Position numbers and translations under genes: made by a program. Shown here piece after piece: positions 25,595 to 39,200 of a stretch of 64,000 bases of DNA. Numbering within the stretch: position 1 is the first letter of the stretch; each line of letters starts with the position of its first letter. This stretch comes from Setaria digitata (lineage: Eukaryota > Nematoda > Chromadorea > Rhabditida > Setariidae), in the NCBI GenBank assembly GCA_003640385.1, contig RCAB01000030.1, positions 186,001 through 250,000 of the forward strand, given 5' to 3'. A model generated the notes under the pieces. It searched no databases and was not told the DNA's origin. It saw only the letters and a list, made by a program, of their open reading frames with translations.

Positions 25595-28500
25595 TTACCT
25601 GTAATGCGGTAACACTCTGAAAGGTTGTCCATGACCAGGAATGATCCAGTCAGCTAAGCATACAATCAGATTGGAGTTTTGCCTTCTGATCAGTGAATCC
25701 CAAACACTTTCATCAAGATCTATACTCGAGTCTGCCTGGAACTGTTGTCCTAATAGGGAAATCAAGATTAGTATCAGGGGTCTTTTCCGGATGAGTGATT
25801 TCAAGTCAAGACTTGCAGTTATTTTCGTCAACTTAATAAGCAACAGTTTACTACTGCCACTACGAGATTTCTGCCATTCTTCTTCAATCACTGGTACTTG
25901 CCCGATTACAGAACATCTTTGAGGACTTGAAAAAAAAAAAAAAAAAAAAAAAACGATGTTCACTAAACTAAACTCAAAGTAATGAGAATTAATCCTTAAA
26001 AATATTAAAACTCTCCTATAACAGTTTAGTTGAAATCTCGGAGTATGTCAAGTGTAAAATTCCAATTAATATCTAACATAGACTTTTGCATGCATTTTAA
26101 ATGATCAACAAAGTCAGAGGAAAAATTTAATTTAAAAATTCAATAGGATAACTTTTCCAATTTCAATAAAGAGCTAACCTTGTTGAAAATGTAATCTTCC
26201 ATTGGTATTAAATCGCCAACAACAGCGATCGTACCATATCCCTCTACATTGTAAACTAGAACACTTAGGCTCTGCTGCGTGCGGCCAGGAGTTTTCCAAA
26301 CTTCTATATTTTCTGTCACTTTACGATAAGGTCTCTAGAATTTAAATTACTTCATCAACAACAATCAGCTATATCCATCTTTCGTTGAATTAAATGTCAA
26401 ATATTTTCAAGCTACCAGATGTTTGGATCTATCATTCTCATAAAAAAAAAACACTAATCTTTCTATAACGATGGAATAGTACTTATTTGTTTTGTTTCTT
26501 TTTTTTTTTTTTTTTCAAGCAGTTGTTCAAATTTCGACTGCTACTTTGAAATTTTATTTTGAATTTAAGAAATTTGAATGGATTAGAGAAAAAGCAAACA
26601 TCTTTAAGTTCGCTGACAATGGCATGTTGTTCCACGTATTCCATTGTATGGAAAAGTATTGGCTTTGATGGAAAAAGGTTGAGATTACCGATATGACTGG
26701 GATTTGCACTTGTTATCACAACTACTGCTATCTCATCAATGGAAACCATTTCTTTCGAAAGACCTGAAATTCTTTTCGAGCATTGATTCTGATGAACAGT
26801 AGCTTTTTTGAAGCATTTGAAAGTGAGCTTCAGTCTAGAATCTACTTTAGATATGCGATAACTCAAGCTAGTTAATACTCATATGAAAACAACTAATATA
26901 CTTCCTGTTGACAATATTTGCTATCACTGATGCTTGTGTTGATTAGTTCGCAGTTTGTAAAGTTTCAAAATCATTGAGATTAATTCATCGTGAAATGCGC
27001 TATATAAATCTAGTGCATAGAGATAAATAAGATGTAAATTATCAGCTAAGATATTGTTGTTGAAGTGAATTTGTGCTGAAATTATGTCTAGCATGTAGAA
27101 ATTAGAATTAATTGTCTTCTGCAATATAAAGGCTTCATTTTCAGGTCAGTTTCTTTAATTTAGAGAATTAAAAAAGGAAACAAATAAAAATTAACAGGGT
27201 ACTTAGAAATTAAATGGTACAGTCCAATGTTGATGGTAAAAATTTAAAATTAAATTTTCGAGATGTCAATTTGTTTTAATTTTTTTTTTTTTTTGCATAG
27301 GCTTTTGAAATTTATCAAAAGAGAATAAACCAGTTAGCACAGAATACTGTGTAATAGAACTGGAATTAAGAATATGATTTTGTAATTGATGGAAATTCCA
27401 AACATAATAGTCTTATTTAAGTTCCCGTAATAATGGAATAAAAATGAAAAACAACAAGACTTTTATAGCAGGCATACTTTTATCCTCTAAGTGTTTATTC
27501 GACCTGAAACTAGACTACCGTAAGACTAATATGACAAAATTTGCCAGATTGGACTAACTGAATGCTACTGAATGATTGGATCTCAGTATAGAGTTTAGGG
27601 GAACTTGGCCTCCTACTTGTTTGTTCTCTTCTCGATTAATAAGAATTCTATAAGGTGCTTTTTAATGATTTCATTGAGTAAAGCTTTTGATAGGATTACA
27701 TTTACGTCCCTTTTCTCAGAGATGCATCGAATAGAAAGCAATTATTAAATCATTGAATTTTCTGTTGCCCAAAATTATTTGCACATGCAAAATTTACTTT
27801 TCATTTACTAAATCTCACGAATATAAACATAGAATTGGCAATTTTTACGAATTTCAACATTGGAAAAATTGATAAATCAATTTCTTCATCTCTTTGAAAA
27901 TGTTAAAAACTTTCTGTTCAATAAATTATACATTTAAGAGTGCTTATTTACGTCCAAATATGTCTTAATTTAAATCAATCCAGACTTCTAAAAAATATAC
28001 ACGCGATAACCTTGTAGGAGTGATTCGGTATCGGCGGAAGACCCTGTATCTACCAGTATTCGGTAGCCACGGTCGTTAATAAGTGTTATTGCTCCAACAA
28101 TAAGCATTTGCTTATTGGTTAATCTCTTGATATTACCAGCTTGAATCAAAGACACCGACACTGAATGCTCGATAGGTACTGAGGGAGTTAGAGACTGCTG
28201 TACAATTGTATGCAGTGATTTTACTGAATCGATGAGAAACTCATTGGATGTATTTCGATGTGAACTTTCTTCCTGTTCGACTGTTGGACTGAAAATTATA
28301 GTTTTTTTGTTTTTAAGACGACAAATTTCAGAGAGAAAGGAAGAAGCGACAAATGCAATGATTGAATTGTGTTCATAAACGTTGCGATCTTTTGCGTCAC
28401 CTATACGTGTTTACTTTAAAGCTCACTAATTAGCTTCTTTTTTTTTTTTTTTTTTTTCAAGCGATAACAAATTTCATTCTTGTCTTCTGGTAGATTTTTG

Positions 28501-31297
28501 ATAGACAGTGTAAAATGTGAAGTGTAAAATCAAATTTAGAAGTGATTTTGAATCCTTAGCTTTATAAATCAGCTGCTTTGAGAAATTATAAATGGCTGTT
28601 AAGAGCTTTCCAATTTCTGGAAGCGAATTCAACTCAGTCAGAGGTGAGAACAGCTAGCTGCTTATCTCTTTTGAACTTCATAATTCAAAAATTAATTATG
28701 AAAATGGAAGCTGCTTAGTTAGTAGGAAACTCTCTGTTCTTTTTATCAAGTTCACTTTTTTTTTTCTCGCTGTTGATGTTTCTATAATATAGAGACAAAA
28801 TTAGAATAATTTCTCAAGAAATGACTTCTCTTAATCTAATTTTAAATAAGAAATAAATTGATGGTCAAAATACTGGACAATTTTTCTGCGCTTATTGCTC
28901 ATCTAATTTAGGTAAGCAATAATTTACCACGACTTTAACTCGTAATTTAAATCAGCTGATCATTTAGTCCCTCGTGTGATATATCTTGTTTTAAAATATT
29001 TATATCATAAGGTGCATACAAACAGCAGTAAAAAGTGTGGATTTGTTTTTCTTGAAATTTTTACAATTTTTATCAGTAAATGAGTCCAAGTGATTCTCTC
29101 TAAACGAGGAAGATTCTATAGAGCTAGAAGATTCAGACGTAAATTGATTGATTCTTTTTTTGTGGAATTTCTCAACATAATGATAGCGAAAAAAAAAAAA
29201 TTAACGATAAACTAAAAAGAGCCAAGTCGTTGAAACCTGAAATATCGTCAACTTAATATGATGTGATGAACTTACGTAACAACAGTTTTGCTCATCACAT
29301 TAACGTATTCTTCAGATGTCTCTTTGCTGTCCGTTTTTACGCCAGATTCTGTTGCCGCTAACTCATTTTTCGGCATAGCTGTTGCAAACGTAGTAGTTGT
29401 CCTGGAAGGTACAAGGCTATGCGCAGTTCCATTCCACGTAGTTCTGTACAGTGGTCTTCTATAGGATATAACTTAAATCAAAGTTACAAAGCAAATTCCA
29501 GTCATCTTGATCAAAAGAAAACTTTTTTCCTTTTTTTTTGAACTCTTTTACTGGAAAATAACAATATCGATTTATGCTCCTTAAAAAAGTATTAGCTAAT
29601 TAATGATTAGGATGTTTTAAAAATGCTCTATATGAAGCAATACGTAAAGTTTGTGTAGTAACATCAAAACAGAGCTGCTGACATTTCAGTGAGCCGAAAA
29701 TGATAATGATAACATACCTCTCTCTGATGTACCAAGGTGATTGGTGATTAGGTTTTGTTGATGACCAGATATACTGCGGGGTTCTCATCGTTCCTCGTCT
29801 TGAAGAAGCTACTGTTGAACGAGGCTTCAAGGTTGAATCTTAATTGCAACACTTAAAATGAGAAGCAATATAGCATACGAAAGGGAAGCCACTACTTTGG
29901 ACTGATTAATTTTCAGTAATTTTTAATTAAGCATAAAGATGAGGAGAGATTGAGAAGTTTAGCACTAACTAATTGCTGGATTAACTTTTATACTGATAAT
30001 CGGCTGCTGACGCATATTTTTACAGCATATTGGACGACCAAGTACCGCACTGAAGTCACAGATAAAACCGGCCGGACAGTCGCCAATTGTTGTCGACTTA
30101 CAGTAACTGTATTTTCCGGATAAAACCAACGGATCAGCACCAAAGGGACAGACTAGAATGGGGTGACGAAGATGTGAGTAATCCTTTCTAATCTTGGTGC
30201 AGAGACTTTTGATTAATCAGCATTGTTTATGTATCAGTACAGAGTAACAAATTTTAGTTTTAATCCGATGAGCGAACAAAATGGACAATAATTAGTTTGG
30301 TAATTTGGAGAATGATCAGTTTTCGATATTTCATTGAGGTTAAGTGAGTTTACTGAATGAACTAAATCAGCAATAAGTTCTATAAACAGATTTCTAACCC
30401 AGGTACCGGTATCAGTTTGTTCCTGATCATTATTCAGGAATCTCTATCCGACAGATCTCCTCATATGTCCTAAACTTTGCACGGATAGACCATAGGAGTA
30501 ATTCTGTCCTTCAACGACCGATAGTTGCATCCGTTTCAGATAAAACTCTCGATTCTATGAGCCAGATACTTAAGCTCACCTTCCCTGTCAGCCACTTTGC
30601 CTTCGCTACTTGATGTCGTAGGCAAGATGGTTGTTCGAGTGAACTGTGCTTCTAAAACTTCCGGTTCTGAAGTAAGGTCAAAAATTTTGAGTATTGCTGC
30701 AGCGATTTCACTACTGGAAGATATGGACGAGAGTAAATCATCACTTATTGGTTGCGGGAGCGAATTTCGGTTTTCCTCAAGCCAATGTCGCAGTTGTTCT
30801 GTTTTGGCGCTTTTCACATACTGTTCATGAACTGAAATTTAACAATTTTGGAAGAATAGATAGGACGCAAATAATTTTTGAGTCCAAGGTTTCTGATTTG
30901 ACTAGGAAGCTGCTATTTTTGAGAAGCATAGAATTTAAAGAAGTAAAACAAGCTACCAGACTAAATTAATTAGGCAAAATTGTTACTGTTTTATTCGATG
31001 ACGATCTTATAATATTACAAAAATATTTGTTCGCAATTTAATGGATTAATTTTAATGAAGTAAATAAGAAGGAAAAAAAGACACCTGTTGCTGATATGGG
31101 AAACAGAAGTAGAAAAAAGACAGTTGTTGTGTGATGGAACATTTAATTTCGGATAGCAAGACTTTGTCCAAAGCAAAAATTTAAATCCTAGATCTAAAAT
31201 GACACAGTGAAATGGAAATTTATTTTGAAAATGGTGACCGAGAAATTTGTTGTTGCTCACTTGCGCACAGGTAGGTAGGTACTCGATATAAATGCAT
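25595..31297 (-). CDS. swip-10: MBLAC1/SWIP-10-like protein with N-terminal Cys-rich module
   Basis: Exons with matching phases: 25595-25735, 26179-26334, 26600-26763, 28011-28288, 29276-29458, 29718-29838, 29970-30152, 30547-30831, and tentatively 31261-31297 (ATG, donor GTGAGC, correct phase); about 515 residues. The last four exons translated match human MBLAC1 in order: GYRILVDTGSS, then NPSHIGNLNLFP, NIEVWKTPGRTQQ, AVVGDLIP, and DWIIPGHGQPFRVLP. MBLAC1 is a metallo-beta-lactamase-fold hydrolase; C. elegans SWIP-10 is its glial homologue affecting dopamine neurons. Most metal ligands are replaced here (see findings). The exon at 29970-30152 encodes a six-Cys module of the CPAGFICDFSAVLGRPICC type, resembling lustrin Cys-rich repeats of nematode secreted proteins. 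The stop TAA at 25595 overlaps a possible AG/GTAAAG donor, so the C-terminus could extend. Residues between the modules are Ser/Thr-rich and probably disordered. Confidence 0.8.
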
Positions 31298-34200
31298 CGA
31301 GGAGAGGATAGTGGACTTGTTTACCTTCTTCTTTTTCGCATTGCTAAATACCTTAGTTAATGATTAGTCAACTTTACTGCTCTGATCACGAAATACCCTT
31401 AAGAAAGAGCTGCGATGAAATGGTAGGAAACGGAAGTAGAGAGAAAAATGAGTGCGCTAATGTTTGGCATCATTTTTAACTTCCTCTTTCATCAACAAAA
31501 GAGCAACAATTTAAGCCAAATGTTGGAAACTTTCAAATTATTTATACAAATTTTCATTAGTAATCTATTTGTTTATTTACTGCCTAAACTTCCGTCTTAC
31601 TACCAAATTTTACTTTTCTCCAGACTAATTAATATTTACGGTAAACAACGAAAGATCCAAATGGTCACTCGTACTAATACTTTTTAAAAAAACCCTTCTC
31701 TCAAGAAGTAAAAAGTGCTGTATAATTTGCTACAAGGAAGAAAAAAAAAACTACGAAAAAGACTCAATTTATCTATTTCACTCCGAAAATGATAATTTTT
31801 TTGAAAAGTATTAATACTGTGAGAATTGCAGCAAATTATCAGAATGGTCTGTCTTATGTAAGCAAATTATCAGAATGGATCTGTCTTATGTAAGAGCAAA
31901 TTATCAGAATGGATCTGTCTTATGTAAGAGCAAATTATCAGAATGGTCTGTCTTATCGTCAGAAATGAATTTTCAGTAACATTGAAATTTTCTCATCCAC
32001 TTCCAGAAAAAAGTATGTCTATTTGCTTCTTCTAAACGGTTCATAAATTTTGATGCTATTAATCCCGTGTAGTCTATATGCCTTCAAAAATTTAAAAAAA
32101 AATTAATGAAAGTTTTCTTTCATCGAACAATTATACTTTTAACAAAACAAAGAAAATTTTTCAAATATTTGAAATTAACAATAATAACTGTTATAATAAC
32201 GGAAAATTTAAGAAACAAAATAAGGAAATTAACATAACACTTGTTTCAAAGTCTTCCAATCAGTCATTTTAAATAACTACTAGCAAGCAAACTTTTTGGG
32301 ACAATTAATTTTATTCACTAATTAAACGACAGAGTTGACGACAGAAAATTTGAAATCACAAGATGAGCAGGTAATTAATTATTTTGTAAGAAATAAGTAG
32401 TAAGTTCAAATGATTAGTGATCGCTGTTTCAGTGTGTTGCTCCATTCATATTAATTAAATGAATGGATTTCTCAGTGCCATTCCATTAAAACAAACTACA
32501 ACGCTAATTGATGATGTTCTGTGAACTGTATGGGCCCGGATAGATCCCATTGAACATCGTCCTACCGGGCTCTTTGCATGTTGCCTTTTAGCTTTTCTTG
32601 CAAGAGTTAGTTGATACAAAAGTTTTCCTTCAAAGTCATAAATCAAGTTTTATTCCAGCCATAAACCTCCTCTTCATCTCTTCTGACCAACCTTTTCAAT
32701 TTTTGAAATGTACAGCTGAAGTAGTGAAACCTCTGAAAAAGTTCGTCTCGTGGGACACTTCCAACAGAGATTTTCAAATATTCTTCTATCATTATTTAAA
32801 GAGCAAAATGAAAATAGCGCAGTCTAGAAGACTTTGTCAAACAGAGACTGAGTAAATAGGAGAGAATTAATAGTACTTCCTGGAATCTTACCGGAAAGAT
32901 CATTAACCGATCGATGAAGCATTTCATGGGACATTCAGGCACTAAGACAATCAATTTTAAGACATATTGTCGTGAAAGTAATCATCATATATTCATGAAT
33001 GTTCTGAATTAAACAAGCCATTGAGAATGACTGAGAGAAATTACCACTTGTAGACACCAATGCTTGAAGTATGGAACTGCTGCTGATGCTAGTCCACAAG
33101 TCCACAAAAACTCTTTAGTTGTAATAACTTTCTATGCATCGATATTCTATTATCCATATAAAAGTATTGTACTTCATTCCTGGCAAATATCAGCATGTGA
33201 AAAATCTCCGATTCGATGAGGAAATTAATTAGCAAATGCGGAATTTTACTACTTACTCAATCTTTAAACCTAATTTGTTCTCCAAAAATGTTTGATCAAC
33301 ATTTTTGGTTGGCTAATCGCTATTTGTTCTTGATAAAGTTCTAAAATGACTTCATGTCCTCCAACTTATTTTCAATGCCGGATATTAAGGCTGAGTCGTC
33401 TCTTTGTTTGAAATATAATTAATGAGTTGCAGCGAAAGAGACTTAGGTGTGTCGAATGCGTCCTTTGACTTTAATTCTCAAAGGAATTCTCCAAAGTTTT
33501 CTATTGGCCATATATTCTTCAACTTTCCATTCTTATCCTTCGCTCTACAATCAGTTAAAATTTCTCCGAATTTGGTGAAACAGAGCTTTAAAATCAGAAC
33601 AACTTCAAAAACATAATGTCTAAAGTCCATCTGTCCCTTCCTATAAGTAAGTATCATCAAATTGAAATATTACTTTATTTGTTGGCCACTTCATTTTCTT
33701 TGTAAATTTCCCCACATATACTTCACTGATGCACTTCAATCGAAAATTTTTTGCTTATTTCTAAGTATATAGGCTTGTTTCAGCCTTTTTTCTCACTTGA
33801 AATTAATGAACAAAACCCAGGCATGATATCATTGAATCCTTTCTAACTTCAAGTACAACCACTCAATGACTTTTCCGAGATCTCCTTCAGTCTTCCAGAA
33901 ATGTTGCACGATATTTGAGATGGGAACTAGAAGTGAATTTAAAGAAGCAATCTACCTTAGCAATGATAACAATGATACTGATAATAGTAAAATAATTAGT
34001 ATTTCTTCTCATATTATGACTTAAAGCCATACAAACTACTAAGTAGTGCAAAATTATAGTAATATGAAGAAATAAATTAAAAAGCCTAGAAATATGAAAT
34101 GATTTAAATTGCTAGGCTGCACAGATGATAATGATACTGCAATAAATGAAGGGTTTTTTTTTTTTTTTTTTTAAGATAGGTTTATAACGAACTGAGAAAG

Positions 34201-36260
34201 AAATATCAGCAAAAAAAGGATCAAATTACAGTACCAACATTAATTTAAGGTGACTGTGATGGGAACTAAGTTTCAAATTGTTTCACATTTGAATAAAGTC
34301 AGAAAATGATCAGTTGAATGAATACTTGGTTAAAATTTATTCTTCCAAATTAGTAATCCTCATTTAGAATTCAATCATAATTCGTCATTCAATTTGCACT
34401 CTTTGTTTCTTTCGAAAATCTCTGCCTGAATTCTTCACCCGTGCTGAGTTGCTTTGCTAAGTTGACGAGAAATCGAAGGAGAAATTCTGTCTCAGTTGAA
34501 TATTTTTCGCACTGATATTGTAACTTTTCTCCATCCTTCAAACACTTCACATCTAAAATCATTCTTTCCTAGCATAAGCGTAAGACTTAAAACTTGATAG
34601 GTGCAATCTGTCTTAGAATAAATGTAAGAAGTATGAAAGTTTATGTGTCATGTATCAGACTGTCTTCAAGCGATCATTCATTCAGCTTTCTTGTCATCCA
34701 AAGAGATGAAAAGTGTCACTCCATTGTTCTAGCAGATGGCTGATTAGTGTTAATGAGAAAGGGAAGGCATTGTAGCATCTGATAACTTAATGATATATTT
34801 TTTGAGCGGAAAGCTCCATCCTTGAGAAGTTAGCTGGAAATTCCTGGTGATTTGTGGAAGAGGCAGCAGAAAAAGGAAGAGAAGCAAATGGCCCTCTTCT
34901 CGAATTGGAGAAGAAAGCTTTCTGTCACTGCCCATTCAAATTAATTGAACTTGAAAAGCACAAATCATCCAATCGCTTCTTGCTGTAAATGCATTTCTGT
35001 GTGTGTCTATTTGTTTGTTCCATGTATTTTCCCAAATATTTATTTGCCAGAATGAAGGAAAAGTCAGGCAACAGTTTGGTATTCCAATTATTAGCGAGGC
35101 AGGATAGTGATGGAGATTTGAGTTTTTCTCATGCAGATTCATTCAGCAGCACTTCCTTTCTTTCTTTTAGTTGTAAATCTCGAATAATATTGATGAAAAC
35201 TATGTTTAGTTACTTTTAGCGCAGATGTCAAACCCATTGGAGTCACTTTTCCTTAATGAAAATTAACCTTAGCAAAAATATTGAATTTAAATAAATGAAC
35301 AAGAAAAGGGTCAGCTAGCACGAACCTTACTCTACGACAACTTTGCTAACATAAGTTTGTCTAAATTATGATCCAGAGATTTCTTTGATTAACATTTTAG
35401 ACTTGAAAAGTAAGTTTTCCTAATTGACTTCCAGTCTCTCTAACTTTCTTCTAGTTCCTTAAGTTTGCATATTGAAAAGGTAACTAGCCTAGTTCTCGAA
35501 CTCCCATCTTCACCCCTCTCTTTACTCCTTCTCTGAAAAGCGCATTCGATTTGGTATTTAGTAATAACAACTATGATGAGACATTACTCGTCCCATTGAT
35601 CATTTTGTCGAAAATTTAATTTCCGCTCCTTTGCAAAACACTTCCGCTGAAAGTTGCTTATCTTTTTCGTTGAATTCCACTTTTCAGTGTTTGCAACTTC
35701 ATGAACTACAGCGATGTTTAATTATTTTTTCATCATCATTCACGATAGATCATTTTAATCACTTTTATGTGATTTATCCAAACAGACTATCATAGGTACT
35801 TATCACTTCACTCATTGTTGTGATTTTTCTGATAATCAATTTTTTTCTCCATTCTTAACAGTGTTTAGGCGTTTCTGAAACATTACGACCAAGTAGACTC
35901 TACCCTCGTGGGACATGCAATAATGTCGAGAACCGTTAGAATGCTTATGCTAGCTAAGTTCGAGATTTATGACTCTCCCCATCACATCTCATGAAGACAC
36001 CGAGCTGCACCAGTATCTCATAGAATCCGATGGATGATACAAGTGCTGGCTAATTGACTGAAAATAAAGCAATTTGTAACAACTTAGCTGCTTGTCACAA
36101 AAAGCATTTCGCCTTGACTTTTAATATCCGACTTCTGAGGGCCCTTTCTGTGACTATAATTTATGGTCAAGTACTCCTTCCGCTGTCGAATATTTCTCAT
36201 AATCTTAATCGGTGAATTTTAGTATGCATTTTTTATTTGGTCTGTAGTTTACTCATTCAG
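30832..36260. other. Region between divergent genes; 5' exons not located
   Basis: About 5.4 kb between the MBLAC1-like gene (minus) and the first exon found of the CPG4-like gene (plus). Promoters and first exons of both should lie here. Only one candidate exon was seen (31261-31297, minus). Open frames such as 31448-31687 plus, 32455-32646 minus and 34989-35219 plus have no family signal or consistent splice sites. It holds a 34-bp minisatellite and several poly-T runs. Confidence 0.5.
31831..31957. repeat. Minisatellite, four copies of a 31-34 bp unit
   Basis: The unit begins gcaaattatcagaatgg and ends with tctgtcttatgtaaga. Copies start at 31831, 31862, 31896 and 31930, so the spacing is 31, 34 and 34 bp. 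Copies differ by an AT insertion after gaatgg and by the trailing aga. The array lies in non-coding DNA. Confidence 0.9.
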
Positions 36261-39200
36261 GGGATTGTATGTTAGGAGAAACTTTGATTATAGCACTTTT
36301 CCATTTACGACGGATGATGCGAAGAAGTTTGAAGATATGTAATTGCAAAATAATAATGTTTCTTGCTAAACGACAGAAGGAACTGTTAAAGAGCTAAATT
36401 CATTTCAACTAAAAGTGACTTTTAAAAAATATATAAAAATTGCTATTTTAAACAAAAAAAAGTAAATTTTCTTCCTGTCCTTACTTTTCTGAATTTTTTT
36501 TTTTTTTTTTAACCTTTCTTCATTACTTCATGAATAATCTAACTAACCATCATCAAAACTTAATTCTTGTCTTTTTTGGAAAATCTTATTGATCTCAAAT
36601 TTTTTTCAAAAAATTTTTAAAGCATTCAAGAAGAAAATGATCAGGCACAAGACGTAACACTCAGGATAATGATCGCGTCAACACTTATCTTTCTTATTAA
36701 GTGTAAGACTTTTGCTTTGCATTGAAATTTCAATTTAAAAAAGAAAAATCCCTCTGAAGTAATTATCAGTTTCTATAATTTAATTTTTTTTTTTTACCAA
36801 TATAATTTGTAAAATCAGTTAATCTGAGGAGGTTCAAATTATCCACTATCTGTTTATTCATTCGCAGTAAAATCTGAAATATTTTTTTAGATATTCCAAG
36901 TATCCTGTCTCTGGAGAGTTTTTTAAGCGGTGACTGTGTGGAACCGTGTATCAGTGAAATGCAACTTATCATGGAAAATACACCATTCAGTAGAAGCGAT
37001 CATCAAGGACAGATTTCCTGGACGCAGCTTCTTCAAGTTTCTTCATTTTCCTTTTTAAATTCTTCATACAGTCAATTTATTTTTCTTTTAAAATAGCGTT
37101 ACTAAATTCCAAAAAAAAAGGAAAAGATAAATTGTAAAATTAAAAACTAATAAATGGTATCCACATCCGTTTGTTTAGCACAAACTGTAAAATCATATTT
37201 GAAAAATTTTTAAAATGAATAAGTATTTCTCTTATGCGATGGTAACTCATTTGTTGTTTAATTTGATCACTTCTGAAAATTAATATCGAATTGCAAAGTT
37301 GTGGAGAATTTGTAATAGGATATTTATAGTGCTGGGAAAATATGCGATCAAATTGTCTTCTTAAGGAAATATTTTTTTTTTGTTAAAGTTAAAAAGCTGA
37401 TCTAAAATTTTACTAAAATTGGCGAAAAAACCAACAAAGATTATAAAAGCAAACTTTTCAGGCATCAAAAAATCGACGAGTAACCGAAAACTCATTCCAC
37501 AGCATATGCCAGTAAATTGCTTTTTTTTTTTTTTTTTTAAATAAATTGTTAGAATGTTTCGGAAATCAAACTGATCAGTTAAAAGTTAAGCAGTTAATTG
37601 AGACACAATAACATCGAGTTATTGTTAACTTAATACAATTTAAGTCTCCTCCGTTCCTCTCATAACTGACTTGATGAATTGAGTAAAGTCTAAACACATC
37701 CAGAGCTTACAAACGAGTGGATAAATGTCTGGAAGAATGTGAGAAGAAATCCGAACATAGTGCCAGCATTCGTCGTACATACGCTGGACTACGGTTCATT
37801 TGTGTGGAACAGAAAGAAGGTTTAGTTTTCATTTATCTTTGCTTCATTTCTCAATAATTTAATTCAGGTAAAATTTAAAGCTGTAAAATTTTCGGATTTT
37901 CATTATAAATTTTAACTATAAAACGAACCGATGGTTAAATTTGTTATTAATTTTAATAAATTTATTATTAATTTCCATATAAAGTTAAAAATGGATGATA
38001 ACAAGACTACCCTGTTATCCTTGTATTGTGAAATATTTGAATTTAGCTATAAAAGAGAAGAATGAGAGTTAAATATCTGTTTGGGATATGTAAGCTATAA
38101 GCAATTGACTTATTTCTTCCCCCGGGAATTTCTCACTTACTGAGTGATCCGGTTAGAACGAAATATATCTGTCCATTTTCCACAGTGATCAGGTAATTAT
38201 GCAAATTTTTTCAAATCTGGAAAATAAAAATACTGACAAAATCTTTTCATAAAGGCGATTAATTCTTTTCAAATCTTGAGCAAAATATAAGTCAGTTTTG
38301 ACTTAATCCTCCTTCCTCTCGTCGTTCTCAATGACTTCAACTTCATTTTTCAATTTACTCAAAAACCGACTAATTTGTAAGTTTAGGAATTTGTCACTAA
38401 ATCCAATTCCTTATATCTTCACCACTTCACTTCTATCCGATGAATCTAACCACACTTCTACAATCCATTTCTGATGTACCTTACTTCCCGGCGCGCAGAT
38501 GTACTAATATAATGAACCTAATTAAGATTCATTATTTGGTTTGCACTCCACTAATTTTATCATTGTATAAGGAATTAAAACGATTCATGGGGTAGTTAAA
38601 TTTCAGTTCTAGATAAAAAAGAATTGCAAATGAACCAAACAGTAATAGTTAAAATAACTTTCATTTCCTTCGAACTGGTTGAAAATATAGTTGAAACCCA
38701 GCTTTTCAACGGATCAAAAGCAATAAAAGTTGCTAGTCAAAATATAATTAAATTATGAATTAGCACATGAAAGCATCAGAATTCTCTTACACTCATAATT
38801 ATATTACTTTTATATTGATAACTAATATGCATCACCAAATCGATAATTCGTACTCACAAGCAAACAGATCAAGAATGCATGAACCACAATAAATTCAATT
38901 TCAGAGTTCTTCCGCAATCTGCCGTGTCTTGCTCAGTAAGTTTCTCTAATTTTTGTATTTTTTGATTGAAATTTAAAAATTTTTAACTTCGCTCTGAAGG
39001 AAACAACTCCCACTACATCTTTCTGTAACACACTCAAGAACTTATTCCACCAAATCATCAACAGGAACAAAATTTGTTAACACACTCAAAATATTATACT
39101 GCAACAATATGGGCACAGGTACGAACCGGTAGCAATGTCTCGATGCCAAAATGAAATTAATCAGTCATTGGTGGGTAGTAATTCATTCAGTGCAGCTGTT

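Noticed and set aside
32455..32646. 63-codon minus frame rich in Lys/Arg, considered as a retroelement integrase fragment
   Set aside because: No zinc-binding or catalytic residues and no neighbouring retroelement genes; resemblance was too vague.
34750..34935. Minus frame with a hydrophobic run, considered as a signal-peptide exon of the MBLAC1-like gene
   Set aside because: No GT donor in the needed phase follows the hydrophobic segment.
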